Source: Mycolicibacterium diernhoferi
GTDB lineage: Bacteria > Actinomycetota > Actinomycetes > Mycobacteriales > Mycobacteriaceae
NCBI RefSeq assembly: GCF_019456655.1
Contig: NZ_CP080332.1
Coordinates: 620,001-684,000, forward strand
DNA length: 64,000 nucleotides
Reading direction: 5' to 3'
Shown here: in pieces, positions 52,638 to 62,230 of the stretch
Numbering within the stretch: position 1 is the stretch's first letter
Layout: each line of letters starts with the position of its first letter
The notes under the pieces: generated by a model
The model's input: the letters and a program-made list of their open reading frames with translations, nothing else
Databases searched by the model: none
What the model was told of the DNA's origin: nothing
Made by a program: the position numbers and the translations under genes

Positions 52638-52737
52638 GACCGGACCCCCGGTAAATCGGTGCTCGTCACCTGACTCACGTTGGCTGGAAGAACCCGACCC
52701 CGGCAGATCCAGGCCAACGGACCCCCGATGGCGGATG

Positions 52738-52753
52738 AGTGAGCTGGGTCACA
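52738..52753. promoter_or_regulatory. CRP-like site (AGTGA-N6-TCACA) upstream of qNor
   Basis: AGTGAGCTGGGTCACA has one mismatch from TGTGA-N6-TCACA and lies 101 bp upstream of the qNor ATG. Position and symmetry are compatible with activation by CRP or a related regulator. Confidence 0.5.
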
Positions 52754-52821
52754 GCCTACCGATGTGGGTCGATCGCGAGCCGTAATCGCGAGACTGCGCA
52801 CGGCGCGATACGGGGGAGTGG

Positions 52822-52892
52822 AGCCGATGACGGGAATCGAACCCGCGTATTCAGCTTGGGAAGCTGATGTTCTGCCATTGAACTACATCGGC
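52822..52892 (-). tRNA. tRNA-Gly (anticodon CCC)
   Basis: On the minus strand a full cloverleaf is readable: acceptor GCCGATG / CATCGGC with discriminator U, anticodon stem TCAGC / GCTGA with loop TTCCCAA giving anticodon CCC, and the T arm GCGGGTTCGATTCCCGT. CCA is not encoded. Length 71 nt. Confidence 0.93.
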
Positions 52893-52957
52893 ATGTTCGA
52901 TCAGGAAGGCTAGCATCCGCAGGTCACCGATCGGGCAGGAGCCCTCAGGGGGGATTG

Positions 52958-53395
52958 ATGAAACGTCTCGCAGCGGCCGTCCTGGCCGGCGTCGCCATGG
53001 CCGCCGCGCCGACCGCGGCGGCCACCCCCGCCGAGGGGGATGTGGAGCGCACCGACCTGGCCACGGGCACCACCTCCGAGCCGATCGTGATCGATACGCA
53101 GGGCCGGCCCACCACCCTCTACGTGCAGGAACTGCTGCTGCACCCGCCGTCGAACAGCGGTTGGCACACCCATCCGGGACCCGAGCACACCGTCATCACC
53201 GGCGGCACCGTGGCGATCCAGACCGCCCAGCAGTGCACGCCGAGGCAGTACCTGGCCGGCGAGGCGGTCTTCATTCCGGCCGGCGTGCCGCACATCGTGC
53301 GCAACGACAGCCCGCACGACGCCAACGCCGTCGTCACCTACACGTTGCCCGCCGACCTCCCGGTCCGCGACGACGCGCCCGCAGCCTGCCCCTGA
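52958..53395 (+). CDS. Secreted cupin-domain protein
   Basis: A 145-residue exported protein: signal peptide (residues 1-22), then a single cupin barrel with GWHTHPGPEHTVITGG (metal-binding His-x-His and Glu/His) and a second motif near PAGVPHIVRNDSPHDA. The substrate is unknown. GGGGGGA directly precedes the ATG at 52958. It lies between the tRNA and dcd. Confidence 0.8.
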   Translation: MKRLAAAVLAGVAMAAAPTAAATPAEGDVERTDLATGTTSEPIVIDTQGRPTTLYVQELLLHPPSNSGWHTHPGPEHTVITGGTVAIQTAQQCTPRQYLAGEAVFIPAGVPHIVRNDSPHDANAVVTYTLPADLPVRDDAPAACP

Positions 53396-53422
53396 CCGGC
53401 ACCCGGCCGCTAGGCTCGTCGC

Positions 53423-53992
53423 GTGCTGCTCTCCGATCGCGATATCCGCGCCGAGATCGCCGCGGGCCGGCTGGCGCTGGAACCGCACGACGACTCCCTG
53501 ATTCAGCCGTCGAGTATCGACGTGCGCCTGGACAGCCTGTTCCGGGTGTTCAACAACACCCGCTACACCCACATCGACCCGGCACAGCGCCAGGACGACC
53601 TGACCAGCCTGGTCGAACCCAAGGAGGGTGAGCCCTTCGTGCTGCACCCCGGCGAGTTCGTGCTGGGCTCGACGCTGGAGCGGTGCTCGCTGCCCGACGA
53701 TCTGGCCGGCCGGCTGGAAGGTAAGTCCTCACTCGGACGGCTCGGGCTGCTGACCCACTCCACGGCGGGGTTCATCGACCCGGGATTCTCCGGGCACATC
53801 ACCCTGGAGTTGTCCAACGTCGCCAACCTGCCGATCACGCTGTGGCCCGGCATGAAGATCGGCCAGCTCTGCCTGCTGCGGCTGACCAGTCCGGCCGAGC
53901 ATCCCTACGGCTCCTCGGCGGCCGGGTCCAAGTATCAGGGGCAGCGCGGGCCGACCCCGTCGCGCTCATATCTGAACTTCGTCAAACCCTGA
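53423..53992 (+). CDS. dcd: dCTP deaminase (possibly bifunctional dCTP deaminase/dUTPase)
   Basis: A 189-residue enzyme that converts dCTP to dUTP, and in mycobacteria also to d[53 protein letters not shown] and [15 protein letters not shown] are family hallmarks. Starts with GTG at 53423. Neighbouring tRNA-Gly and rmlA further on agree with the M. tuberculosis order around Rv0321. Confidence 0.95.
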   Translation: MLLSDRDIRAEIAAGRLALEPHDDSLIQPSSIDVRLDSLFRVFNNTRYTHIDPAQRQDDLTSLVEPKEGEPFVLHPGEFVLGSTLERCSLPDDLAGRLEGKSSLGRLGLLTHSTAGFIDPGFSGHITLELSNVANLPITLWPGMKIGQLCLLRLTSPAEHPYGSSAAGSKYQGQRGPTPSRSYLNFVKP

Positions 53993-54142
53993 ACCCGCGT
54001 AGGGTCTGGTACGTGGCCTAGCTAAGGCCCGCGGGATGTAACGGGGGCGGCACTCGCGGCGATGAAGTATCTAGTCGCCGGTTTGTGTCGAGTGGTCGGT
54101 ATCGGCGAAAAGGGCGATGTAGCAAACACTTTGGAGGGGTAA

Positions 54143-55762
54143 GTGGACATCGTATTAGGTGTGTCGCTGACACCTACGACGGTGCGGATGGTGCTGGTCG
54201 AAGGCGAGAAGGGCGACGGCGCCACCGTCGACCACGACGCCTTCGAGGTGGCGGGGGCCGGCAACTCAGCAACCTCGGCGGCGGCCGAGCAGGTGGTGCA
54301 GGCGGTGCTCGGCACCCGGGAGAGCGCCGAAGCCGGCGGACACCATCTCAAATCGATCGGCGTCACCTGGACCGATCACACCGAGGCCGCCGCACTGCGT
54401 GACGCGCTCGCCGCCCACGACATCGACGACGTGATGCTGGTATCCGAACTGCACGCCGCCGGCGCGCTCGCGCAGGCCGCGGGCCGCGCGGTCGGCTACG
54501 GCTCCACCGGTCTGCTGTTCCTCGACCGCGACACCGCCACCCTGTCGGTGGTCGACGGTGCCGACGGCTCGGTGGTCAAGGTGCTCAGTCGCAGTCTGCA
54601 CAGCGCCGACGCGATGGCGGTCCTCGCCGAGATGGCGCACGCCGTCGCCGGGCAGGACACACCCCCGGACGGTCTGTTCATCGTCGGTTCCGGTGTCGAC
54701 GTCGCCTCGGTGAAGGCCCATCTGGCCGATCTGGTCGACATCCCGGTGAGCGCACCCGAGGAATCCGGGATGGCGCTGGCCCGCGGCGCCGCACTGGCCT
54801 CGGCCAGCGCCCCGCTGTTCGAGGCCTCCACCGTCGGCCTGGCCTACTCGCTGGATCCGGACGGCCCGACCGCCGGCGCGCTGCCGGCCGGCGCCGACAC
54901 CCAGTTCGCCCCGAGCGCGGCGCCCAGCTATGTCGCCTACGCCGACATCCCCGACGATCTGGCCGGGCTGGACGACACCCCGCCCGCCGACGAAACCCGC
55001 AAGCCGTTCCTGCTGGTGGGCAGCGCGATGGCATCGATCTTCGTGGTCGGTGTGGTGGCGCTCGCCGTCTCGCTGGCGGTCAGCATCCGGCCGACGGCCG
55101 ACGAGCGGCCCGCCCCGGCCCGGGCGGCGGTGGCGCCCAGCGTGCAGGCGCCCGCCCCGGCGCGGGTGCCCGAACCCGAGGCACTGCCGGTGCAGCCCGC
55201 CCCGCCGCCGGTCGCCGAAACCATCAAGGCACCCATCCCGGTCGTCCAGCAGGCGCCGCAAGCGCCTCGACAGGTGTACGTCGAGGCGCCCGCCCCGCAG
55301 GCCCCGGCTCCGGCGCCCGCCCCGGCGGCACCCGCACCCGCCCCGATCGCTCCGGCTCCGGTGCCCAACCCGGCGCCGGCGTGGGCCCCGCCGGTGGTGC
55401 TGCCGCCGCCGGTGATCGTGCTGCCGCGGCCGCAGTGGCCGGTCTGGCGCCCGCCGTGGGAGCAGAAGCCGCCCAAGACCCAGACCCCGGACTATCCCGA
55501 CCAGCCGGGCTACCCGAGTTATCCGACACCGCAGCAGCCGCGGCCCACCCAGCAACCCAAGCCGCAGCAGCCGCAGTGGCCGCAGTGGCCGGGTGGCGGC
55601 GGAAACGGTGGAAACGGCTCCGGCGGAAGCGGTTACGACGGGCCCCGTGGAGACTCCGGGCCCCGCGGAGACTCCGGTGGCCGCGGCGAGTCCGGCGGTC
55701 GCGGGGGAGGCCACGGCAGTGGCGGCCCGGGCGGCAACTGCTTCCTGATCTTCTGCAACTGA
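54143..55762 (+). CDS. Hsp70-like (DUF7159-type) membrane protein with Pro/Gly-rich tail
   Basis: A 539-residue protein. Residues 1-240 look like an actin-fold domain (DIVLGVSLTPTTVRMVLVEG, GSTGLLFLDRDTATLSVVDG, FIVGSGVDVASV). A transmembrane helix is at about 290-315, followed by 220 residues rich in Pro, Ala, Gln and Gly that end CFLIFCN. The layout repeats that of the Hsp70-like gene at 17301. GGAGGGG lies about 6 nt before the GTG start. The upstream 150 nt show no gene. Confidence 0.75.
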   Translation: MDIVLGVSLTPTTVRMVLVEGEKGDGATVDHDAFEVAGAGNSATSAAAEQVVQAVLGTRESAEAGGHHLKSIGVTWTDHTEAAALRDALAAHDIDDVMLVSELHAAGALAQAAGRAVGYGSTGLLFLDRDTATLSVVDGADGSVVKVLSRSLHSADAMAVLAEMAHAVAGQDTPPDGLFIVGSGVDVASVKAHLADLVDIPVSAPEESGMALARGAALASASAPLFEASTVGLAYSLDPDGPTAGALPAGADTQFAPSAAPSYVAYADIPDDLAGLDDTPPADETRKPFLLVGSAMASIFVVGVVALAVSLAVSIRPTADERPAPARAAVAPSVQAPAPARVPEPEALPVQPAPPPVAETIKAPIPVVQQAPQAPRQVYVEAPAPQAPAPAPAPAAPAPAPIAPAPVPNPAPAWAPPVVLPPPVIVLPRPQWPVWRPPWEQKPPKTQTPDYPDQPGYPSYPTPQQPRPTQQPKPQQPQWPQWPGGGGNGGNGSGGSGYDGPRGDSGPRGDSGGRGESGGRGGGHGSGGPGGNCFLIFCN

Positions 55763-55814
55763 CACCTGGTCCGCCGATTCGGCTACCTTGGCCTCCAGGG
55801 AGGCAGGGAGCGCG

Positions 55815-57140
55815 ATGAAACAGGGCCCGGTTCGGCACCGCATCCATTGGTTGGCCATGCACGGATTCGTCCGGGGCATCTCCAGCCTGTTCGCGCGCCG
55901 GGGCGACCCGCAGGGCCGGCTCATCGCAGACCGGGCGATACATGTCGACCCGGTCCCGTTCACCGAGGAATTGCGCGCCCAGGGCCCCATCGTCAAGGGG
56001 CGTGTCGTCTTCATGACCGTCGACCACAAGATCTGCAGTGATGTGCTGCGCTCCGAGGACTTCCGCGTCATCGCGCTGGGATCCAACCTGCCCAAACCCC
56101 TGCAATGGGTGATCGACCGCACCAAACCCGATGTGCTGCACCCGCTGCAGCCGCCGTCGATGCTCTCGGTCGAGGCACCGGACCACACCCGCTACCGCAA
56201 GCTGGTGTCCTCGGTGTTCACCACGCGCGCCGTCGCGGCATTGCGGGACCGGGTGCAGGACACCGCAAATCAGCTCCTCGACGACCTCGCCGACGCGCCC
56301 GGTGCCGTCGACATCGTCGACCGCTACTGCGGGCAGTTGCCCGTCACCGTCATCGGCGACATCCTCGGCGTCCCCGAAGCCGACCGGCACCGCGTCCTGC
56401 AGTTCGGCGAGCACGGGGCCGCCAGCCTGGACATCGGCCTGCCGTGGGGTGAATACCAGAAGGTCAGCGCCGCCGTCCACGGCTTCAACGACTGGTTGTC
56501 GGCGCATCTGCAGGAACTGCGGCGCCACCCCGGCGACGACCTGATGAGCCAGATCATCCGGTCCTCGGAGGCCTCCGAGGAACCACTGTCCCATCGTGAG
56601 CTGGTGGCCACCGCGGGACTGGTGCTCGCCGCCGGCTTCGAGACCACGGTCAACCTGCTGGGCAGCGGGATCCGGCTGCTGCTGGAGCATCCCGAGCACC
56701 TGCAGACACTCGCCGAACGCCCCGAACTGTGGCCCACCGCGGTCGAAGAGATCCTGCGCCTGGAATCCCCGGTTCAGCTCAGCGCCCGCATCGCGGTCAA
56801 GGATGCCGAACTCGGCGGCAGGCACGTGCCCGCCGGATCCGGCATCCTGGTCTACATCGCCGGCGCCAACCGCGACCCGAATGTCTTCACCGACCCGCAC
56901 CGGTTCGACATCGAACGCGACAACGCGGGCAGGCACCTGTCCTTCTCCGGCGGGCGGCACTTCTGCCTGGGCGCCGCGCTGGCCCGCGCGGAGGGCGAGG
57001 TCGGGCTGCGGACCTTCTTCGAGCGTTACCCCGGCGCCCGGCTCGCCGGCCCCGGCATCCGCCGCGAGACCCGGGTGCTGCGCGGGTGGTCCAGCCTGCC
57101 AATCGCCCTCGGCGACAGCCAGTCCGCGCTACGGTCGTAG
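55815..57140 (+). CDS. Cytochrome P450
   Basis: A 441-residue soluble P450. The haem-binding loop FSGGRHFCLGAALARAE has the axial Cys384; the oxygen-activating I-helix segment is LVLAAGFETTVNLL; the ExxR is EEILRLESP. GGGAG precedes the ATG by 5 nt. Substrate unknown; sterol, fatty acid or terpenoid are common among mycobacterial P450s. Two nt separate it from the next gene. Confidence 0.93.
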   Translation: MKQGPVRHRIHWLAMHGFVRGISSLFARRGDPQGRLIADRAIHVDPVPFTEELRAQGPIVKGRVVFMTVDHKICSDVLRSEDFRVIALGSNLPKPLQWVIDRTKPDVLHPLQPPSMLSVEAPDHTRYRKLVSSVFTTRAVAALRDRVQDTANQLLDDLADAPGAVDIVDRYCGQLPVTVIGDILGVPEADRHRVLQFGEHGAASLDIGLPWGEYQKVSAAVHGFNDWLSAHLQELRRHPGDDLMSQIIRSSEASEEPLSHRELVATAGLVLAAGFETTVNLLGSGIRLLLEHPEHLQTLAERPELWPTAVEEILRLESPVQLSARIAVKDAELGGRHVPAGSGILVYIAGANRDPNVFTDPHRFDIERDNAGRHLSFSGGRHFCLGAALARAEGEVGLRTFFERYPGARLAGPGIRRETRVLRGWSSLPIALGDSQSALRS

Positions 57141-57142
57141 GT

Positions 57143-57880
57143 GTGGACTTCCGAGCCGCCCTGCTCGAGCAGACCAGAAGCTTCGGCGAACTGATCCGCG
57201 ACGCCGACCCGGCGACGCCGGTACCGACCTGCCCCGAGTGGACATTCAAACAGCTGTTCCGCCACGTCGGACGCGGAAATCGCTGGTGCACACAGATAAT
57301 CGCGGACCGGCGCAGCGAACCGCTGGACCCGCGCGAGGTCCGGGGCGGGAAGCCGCCGGAGGACCTCGACGCCGCCATCGACTGGCTCAACGAGGGCGCG
57401 CAGGCGCTCATCGACACCGTGGAACGGATCGGCCCGCACACCAAGGTGTGGACCTTCGTCGGTCCGCACATCCCCGGGTGGTGGATCCGGCGCCGGGTTC
57501 ACGAGCAGACCGTGCACCGCGCCGACGCGGAACTGGCGCTGGCCAACGAGTTCACCCTGCCCCCCGACCTGGCCGCCGACGGGCTCAGCGAATGGATCGA
57601 TCTGGCCACCGCACGGCAGGCACCGTTGGAACGCGGCCAGACACTGCATCTGCACGCCACCGACGAGGGACTCGGGCCCACCGGCGAGTGGACCGTCGTG
57701 CACGACGAGGACGGCGTGTCCTGGTCGCACGCGCACGGCAAGGGGGACGCCGCGGTGCGCGGCCGGGCCGTCGACCTGCTTCTGGGCATCACCCGCCGCC
57801 GCACCGCGGCCGAGGCCGGACTGGAGATCTTCGGGGACACCGCAGTCTGGGACGGCTGGTTGACCCGCACGCCGCTCTAG
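57143..57880 (+). CDS. Maleylpyruvate isomerase N-terminal (DinB-like, mycothiol-dependent) family protein
   Basis: A 245-residue protein with a four-helix N-terminal metal-binding domain: CPEWTFKQLFRHVGRGNRW and RRRVHEQTVHRADAELA contain the His-x...-His ligands. The C-terminal part is an SCP2-like beta domain. The family uses mycothiol in isomerisation or detoxification. Probably co-transcribed with the P450, so a role in handling the P450 product is possible. Confidence 0.78.
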   Translation: MDFRAALLEQTRSFGELIRDADPATPVPTCPEWTFKQLFRHVGRGNRWCTQIIADRRSEPLDPREVRGGKPPEDLDAAIDWLNEGAQALIDTVERIGPHTKVWTFVGPHIPGWWIRRRVHEQTVHRADAELALANEFTLPPDLAADGLSEWIDLATARQAPLERGQTLHLHATDEGLGPTGEWTVVHDEDGVSWSHAHGKGDAAVRGRAVDLLLGITRRRTAAEAGLEIFGDTAVWDGWLTRTPL

Positions 57881-57898
57881 ATCTCTAAGGTTGCAGCT

Positions 57899-58270
57899 AT
57901 GAGCACCTCCGAAATCGCGACCGTCCTGGCTTGGCATGACGCACTGAACGCGGCCGACTACGACACGCTGCTGAAGCTGTCGAGCGACGACGTCGAGATC
58001 GCCACGCCCGACCGGGCGGCCCAAGGACATCAGGCGCTCCTGGACTGGGCCCAGCAGCCGGGCCGGGGCAGCGCCGAGCCCGGCAGGCTCTACGTGCATG
58101 ACGGCGTCGTGGTCGCCGAGCAGACACTCACCGGCGAGGACGGGCAGACCGCCACCGCGGCCTCGGCGTTCCGGGTGGTGCACGACCACATCACCTCGGT
58201 GTTCCTGCACAGCAGCCTGGACGAGGCGCTCGCGGCGACCGGACTCACCGAACGGGACCTCGACGCTTAG
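57899..58270 (+). CDS. SnoaL-like / NTF2-fold small protein
   Basis: A 123-residue protein with the NTF2 pattern VLAWHDALNAADYDTLLKLSSDDVEIATPD and closing strands HDHITSVFLHSSLDEAL. It has no signal peptide. The stop codon directly precedes the rmlA ATG with no gap. Function unknown; similar proteins are isomerases, or regulators without activity. Confidence 0.75.
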   Translation: MSTSEIATVLAWHDALNAADYDTLLKLSSDDVEIATPDRAAQGHQALLDWAQQPGRGSAEPGRLYVHDGVVVAEQTLTGEDGQTATAASAFRVVHDHITSVFLHSSLDEALAATGLTERDLDA

Positions 58271-59134
58271 ATGCGCGGCATCATCCTGGCCGGGGGATCT
58301 GGCACCCGGCTGCACCCGATCACCCGGGGCATCAGCAAGCAGTTGCTGCCGGTGTATGACAAACCGCTGATCTATTACCCGCTGTGCACCCTGATGATGG
58401 CGGGCGTCCGCGACATCCAGATCATCACCACCGGCCATGACGCGCCCGCATTCCACCGGTTGCTCGGTGACGGCTCGGAGTTCGGCATCAACCTGACCTA
58501 TGCCGTGCAGGACCGGCCCGACGGCCTGGCTCAGGCCTTCGTCATCGGCGCCGACCACATCGGCACCGACTCGGTGGCCCTGGTGCTGGGCGACAACATC
58601 TTCTACGGTCCGGGTCTGGGCACCGGCCTGCGCCGGTTCGAGAATGTCCGGGGCGGCGCCATTTTCGCGTACTGGGTGGCCAATCCGTCGGCCTACGGTG
58701 TGGTCGAGTTCGACGCGGACGGGCGGGCGGTGTCCTTGGAGGAGAAGCCGGCGACCCCGAAATCGCACTATGCGGTGCCGGGCCTGTACTTCTACGACAA
58801 CGACGTCGTGGAAATAGCGCGGTCGCTTCGAAAATCGGCGCGCGGTGAGTACGAGATCACCGAGATCAACCAGACCTATCTGGAGCAGGGCCGGTTGTCG
58901 GTGGAGGTGCTGGCCCGCGGCACCGCCTGGCTGGATACCGGCACGTTCGACTCCCTGCTGGACGCAAGCGATTTCGTGCGCACCATCGAGCAACGTCAGG
59001 GCCTGAAGATCAGTGCCCCCGAGGAAGTGGCATGGCGGCTCGGCTACATCGACGACGATCGGCTGGCCGCGCGGGCGCAGACCTTGGTCAAATCCGGGTA
59101 CGGGTCCTACCTTCTGGAACTGCTGCAGCGCTGA
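58271..59134 (+). CDS. rmlA: Glucose-1-phosphate thymidylyltransferase RmlA
   Basis: A 287-residue nucleotidyltransferase, first enzyme of dTDP-L-rhamnose synthesis, needed for the arabinogalactan linker of the mycobacterial wall. The start is [36 protein letters not shown] (G-x-G-T-R-L-x-P), followed by [14 protein letters not shown] and a C-terminal [17 protein letters not shown]. It begins at the base after the preceding stop codon. Confidence 0.95.
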   Translation: MRGIILAGGSGTRLHPITRGISKQLLPVYDKPLIYYPLCTLMMAGVRDIQIITTGHDAPAFHRLLGDGSEFGINLTYAVQDRPDGLAQAFVIGADHIGTDSVALVLGDNIFYGPGLGTGLRRFENVRGGAIFAYWVANPSAYGVVEFDADGRAVSLEEKPATPKSHYAVPGLYFYDNDVVEIARSLRKSARGEYEITEINQTYLEQGRLSVEVLARGTAWLDTGTFDSLLDASDFVRTIEQRQGLKISAPEEVAWRLGYIDDDRLAARAQTLVKSGYGSYLLELLQR

Positions 59135-59138
59135 GGGA

Positions 59139-61241
59139 TCAGGGCAGCCCGGCCAGCACCTTGTCCAGGGTGGCCGGCAGATCCCGCACCCGCACGCCGG
59201 TGGCATGATGCACGGCGTTGACCACCGCGGCGGCCGCCCCCACGATGCCGATCTCACCCGCACCGCGTGATCCCATCGGGTTCAGGTGCTCCTCCACCTC
59301 GTCGAGCCACATCGCCTCGATATCGGCGACATCCGCGTGCGCACTGAAGTGATAGGTCGCCAGATCCTGGGTGACGACGTGCCCGAACCGCGGGTCGCGC
59401 ACGCTCTCCTCGTGCAGCGCCATCGACAGGCCCATCGTCATGCCGCCGATGAGCTGGGAGCGCAGGGTCCGGGTGTTGATCGCCCGCCCCACCGAGAACA
59501 CGCCCAGCATCCGCGGCACCCGGATCTCGCCGGTGTCGCGGTGCACCCGTGCCTCGACGAACTGCGCGCCGAACGACTGCACGGTGACCCTGTCGGCATC
59601 CGGATTCTCCGGCGCCTCCGCGGTGGTCGTGACACCCACGGCGGGGGAGTGGCCGTGATCATGGCGGAACTGGCCGGCCGCCGCGACGATCGCCGACCCC
59701 CACGACGTCATACCCGAGGACCCGCCGGCCACCGAGGCCGGTGGCAGATCGGTATCGCCGATCTGCAGGTCCACCGCCGACGGGTCGCAGCCCAGCGCGT
59801 CCGCGGCGATCTGGGTGAGGGTGGTCCACGTGCCGGTGCCGATGTCGGCCGCGCCGATGTGCACGGCGTACCGGCCCGGACCCGTGCAGGTGACCCGGGC
59901 CGCGTTGCCGGGCATGGCCATTCCCGGATAGGTGGACGACGCCACCCCGAGCCCGACGTACCAGTCGCCGTGGAGTCGGGCGCCCGGCTGCGGGTTGCGC
60001 TCGTGCCAGCCGAACCGCTGCGCCCCGGTGCGCAGGCATTCCACCAGATGCCGCGCCGACCAGGGCTTGCCGGTCTCCGGGTCGACGTCGGGCTCGTTGC
60101 GGATCCGCAGTTCGATCGGGTCGATCCCGCAGCGATGTGCCAATTCGTCCATGGCCACCTCGGCGGCGAAGGTGCCCGGGCATTCACCGGGTGCGCGCAT
60201 CCAGAACGGCACCGCGACATCGAGGGTGGCCAGGCGGTGCGAGGTGCGCCGGTTCGGTGCGGCGTACATCTTGCGTGACGTCACCGCGGTCTGCTCGGCG
60301 AATTCCTTGACCGCAGAGGTCTGTTCGATGACGTCGTGGGCGAGTGCGGTGAGGCGGCCCTGTCGGTCGGCGCCGAGTCGGATGCGCTGGATGGTCGGGG
60401 TGCGGTAGCCGACCAGGGAGAACATCTGCTGGCGGGTCAGCGCCAGCTTGACCGGCCGCCCGCCGGCCCGTTTGGCGGCCATCAGGGCCAGCACGTCATG
60501 GGCGTGCGGGGCGCCCTTGGAACCGAACCCGCCCCCGACATGTGGTGCGACGACCCGGAACTGCTCGGGAGCCATCCCGAACAACGGGGCCAGCGTCTTG
60601 CGCACCACGTGCACCCCCTGGGTGGAGTCGAACATGGTCACCCGGTCGGCGCCGTCGACGGTGCTCCATCGCGCGATGCAGGCGTGCGGTTCCATCGGAT
60701 TGTTGTGTTCGATGGGGGTGGTGTAGGTCTCGTCGACGGTGACCTCGGCGGCCGCCACGGCGGCGTCGACGTCGCCCTCGTCGGTATCGCTGTCATAGTC
60801 CGGGTTGACCGAGTCGGGGGTGTACAGCGTGGGGTGATCGGCGGTCAGTTCGGCGTGATGCGGAGACTCGTCGTATCCCACGGCGACCAGGGAGGCGGCC
60901 TCCCTGGCGATTTCGGCGGTATCGGCGACCACGGCACCGATGATCTGACCGCGGAAGTGCACCTGGTCGTCCTGCAGGATGGCCAGTTCCCCGTCGGAGT
61001 CGTCGGCCAGTTCCGGCGCGTTGAACACCGTCAGCACATCGTGCACGCCGCGCGTGCGGGCGGCCACGGTGGTCTCCATCCACGCCACCCGTCCCCGGGC
61101 GACGGTGGACTGGATGGGATGCACATATGCCGGGTGCTCGACCTGCTGTTCGTACGCGTAAGGCGCGGTACCGGTGACCTTGGCCTGCCCGTCGCGGCGG
61201 GCCAGGGGTGCGCCGATCGCGTGCGGTTCCAGCAGCGTCAT
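59139..61241 (-). CDS. Molybdenum hydroxylase large subunit (PaoC/xanthine dehydrogenase family)
   Basis: A 700-residue molybdopterin-binding subunit. The N-terminal GAPLARRDGQAKVTGTAPYAYE is a family hallmark; GGGFGSKGAPHAHDVLALMAAKRAG binds molybdopterin, and the C-terminal GSRGAGEIGIVGAAAAVVNAV holds the active-site Glu. It pairs with the FAD and 2Fe-2S subunits upstream, with a 4-nt overlap to the former. Substrates are likely aldehydes or N-heterocycles. The gene does not begin with a signal peptide. Confidence 0.88.
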   Translation of the reverse strand: MTLLEPHAIGAPLARRDGQAKVTGTAPYAYEQQVEHPAYVHPIQSTVARGRVAWMETTVAARTRGVHDVLTVFNAPELADDSDGELAILQDDQVHFRGQIIGAVVADTAEIAREAASLVAVGYDESPHHAELTADHPTLYTPDSVNPDYDSDTDEGDVDAAVAAAEVTVDETYTTPIEHNNPMEPHACIARWSTVDGADRVTMFDSTQGVHVVRKTLAPLFGMAPEQFRVVAPHVGGGFGSKGAPHAHDVLALMAAKRAGGRPVKLALTRQQMFSLVGYRTPTIQRIRLGADRQGRLTALAHDVIEQTSAVKEFAEQTAVTSRKMYAAPNRRTSHRLATLDVAVPFWMRAPGECPGTFAAEVAMDELAHRCGIDPIELRIRNEPDVDPETGKPWSARHLVECLRTGAQRFGWHERNPQPGARLHGDWYVGLGVASSTYPGMAMPGNAARVTCTGPGRYAVHIGAADIGTGTWTTLTQIAADALGCDPSAVDLQIGDTDLPPASVAGGSSGMTSWGSAIVAAAGQFRHDHGHSPAVGVTTTAEAPENPDADRVTVQSFGAQFVEARVHRDTGEIRVPRMLGVFSVGRAINTRTLRSQLIGGMTMGLSMALHEESVRDPRFGHVVTQDLATYHFSAHADVADIEAMWLDEVEEHLNPMGSRGAGEIGIVGAAAAVVNAVHHATGVRVRDLPATLDKVLAGLP

Positions 61242-62230
61242 CGCAACCCCCGCTCGGTCAGCATGCGCAGCTGGGAGACCATGGTGCGCCGGGTGAGTTC
61301 CACCTTGAACTCGTTGCCCGGCAACGGGTCCGCATCGGCGAGTTCGGCGTCGGCGGCCGCGGCGAACGTCTGCTGCTCGGCGACCGCGCCGACGAGCACC
61401 TGCTCGGCACGGCAGGCGCGCCACGGTTTGTGGGCGACACCGCCCAACGCGATGCGCGCGGTGGCGATCCTGCCGGCGGCGAAGGTCAGCTCCGCGGCGA
61501 CCGACACCAACGCGAACGCGTAGGAGGCACGGTCACGTACCTTGCGATAGTCCGATACCGCCCCGGCCGGCGGTGGCGGCAGTTCGATTCCGGTGATCAG
61601 CTCGCTCCGTGTCAGCACGGTGTCGTGGTGCGGTGTGTCGCCGGGCAGTCGGTGCAGGTCGGCGGCGGGGACACGGCGTTCGTCCGCCCCGTCGTGCACC
61701 AGCACGTCGGCGTTCAGGGCGGTGAGGGCGACCGCCATATCTGAGGGGTGGGTGGCCACACAGCTCTTGGAGGCCCCGAGGATTGCGTGGTGGCGCACGT
61801 ACCCGCCGATCGCCGAGCAGCCGCTGCCGGGCCGGCGTTTGTTGCACGGCGTGGTGACATCCTGGAAGTACACACATCTGGTGCGCTGCAAGAGATTTCC
61901 GGCGGTGGTAGCCGCGTTGCGCAGCTGCCCGGACGCACCCGAGAGCAGGGCGCGGGCCAGCATCGGATAGTGCGAACGGATCAACGGATGTGCCGCCAGG
62001 TCGCTGTTGCGGACGTTGGCGCCCACCCGCACCCCGCCGTCCTCGGTCCCCGAGATGTCGGCCAGATCGAGGTGACTGACGTCGATGAGCAGATCGGGTT
62101 GTGCGACGCCCAGTTTCATGTGGTCGACCAGATTCGTGCCGCCGGCCAGATAGACCGCGTCGGGGTGGCCGGTCAACATGGCGACCGCGTCGGCGGGGCT
62201 GGTGGCCACGCGGTATTCGAAGGCCTTCAC
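61238..62230 (-). CDS. Molybdenum hydroxylase FAD-binding subunit (PaoB-type)
   Basis: A 330-residue subunit with VYLAGGTNLVDHMKLG (FAD-binding) and the Cys-rich loop TRCVYFQDVTTPCNKRRPGSGCSAIGG, the extra 4Fe-4S site found in the periplasmic aldehyde oxidoreductase PaoABC. The Cys-containing loop distinguishes it from ordinary xanthine dehydrogenase medium subunits. Overlaps both neighbours by 4 nt; starts with GTG at 62230. Confidence 0.85.
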   Translation of the reverse strand: MKAFEYRVATSPADAVAMLTGHPDAVYLAGGTNLVDHMKLGVAQPDLLIDVSHLDLADISGTEDGGVRVGANVRNSDLAAHPLIRSHYPMLARALLSGASGQLRNAATTAGNLLQRTRCVYFQDVTTPCNKRRPGSGCSAIGGYVRHHAILGASKSCVATHPSDMAVALTALNADVLVHDGADERRVPAADLHRLPGDTPHHDTVLTRSELITGIELPPPPAGAVSDYRKVRDRASYAFALVSVAAELTFAAGRIATARIALGGVAHKPWRACRAEQVLVGAVAEQQTFAAAADAELADADPLPGNEFKVELTRRTMVSQLRMLTERGLR

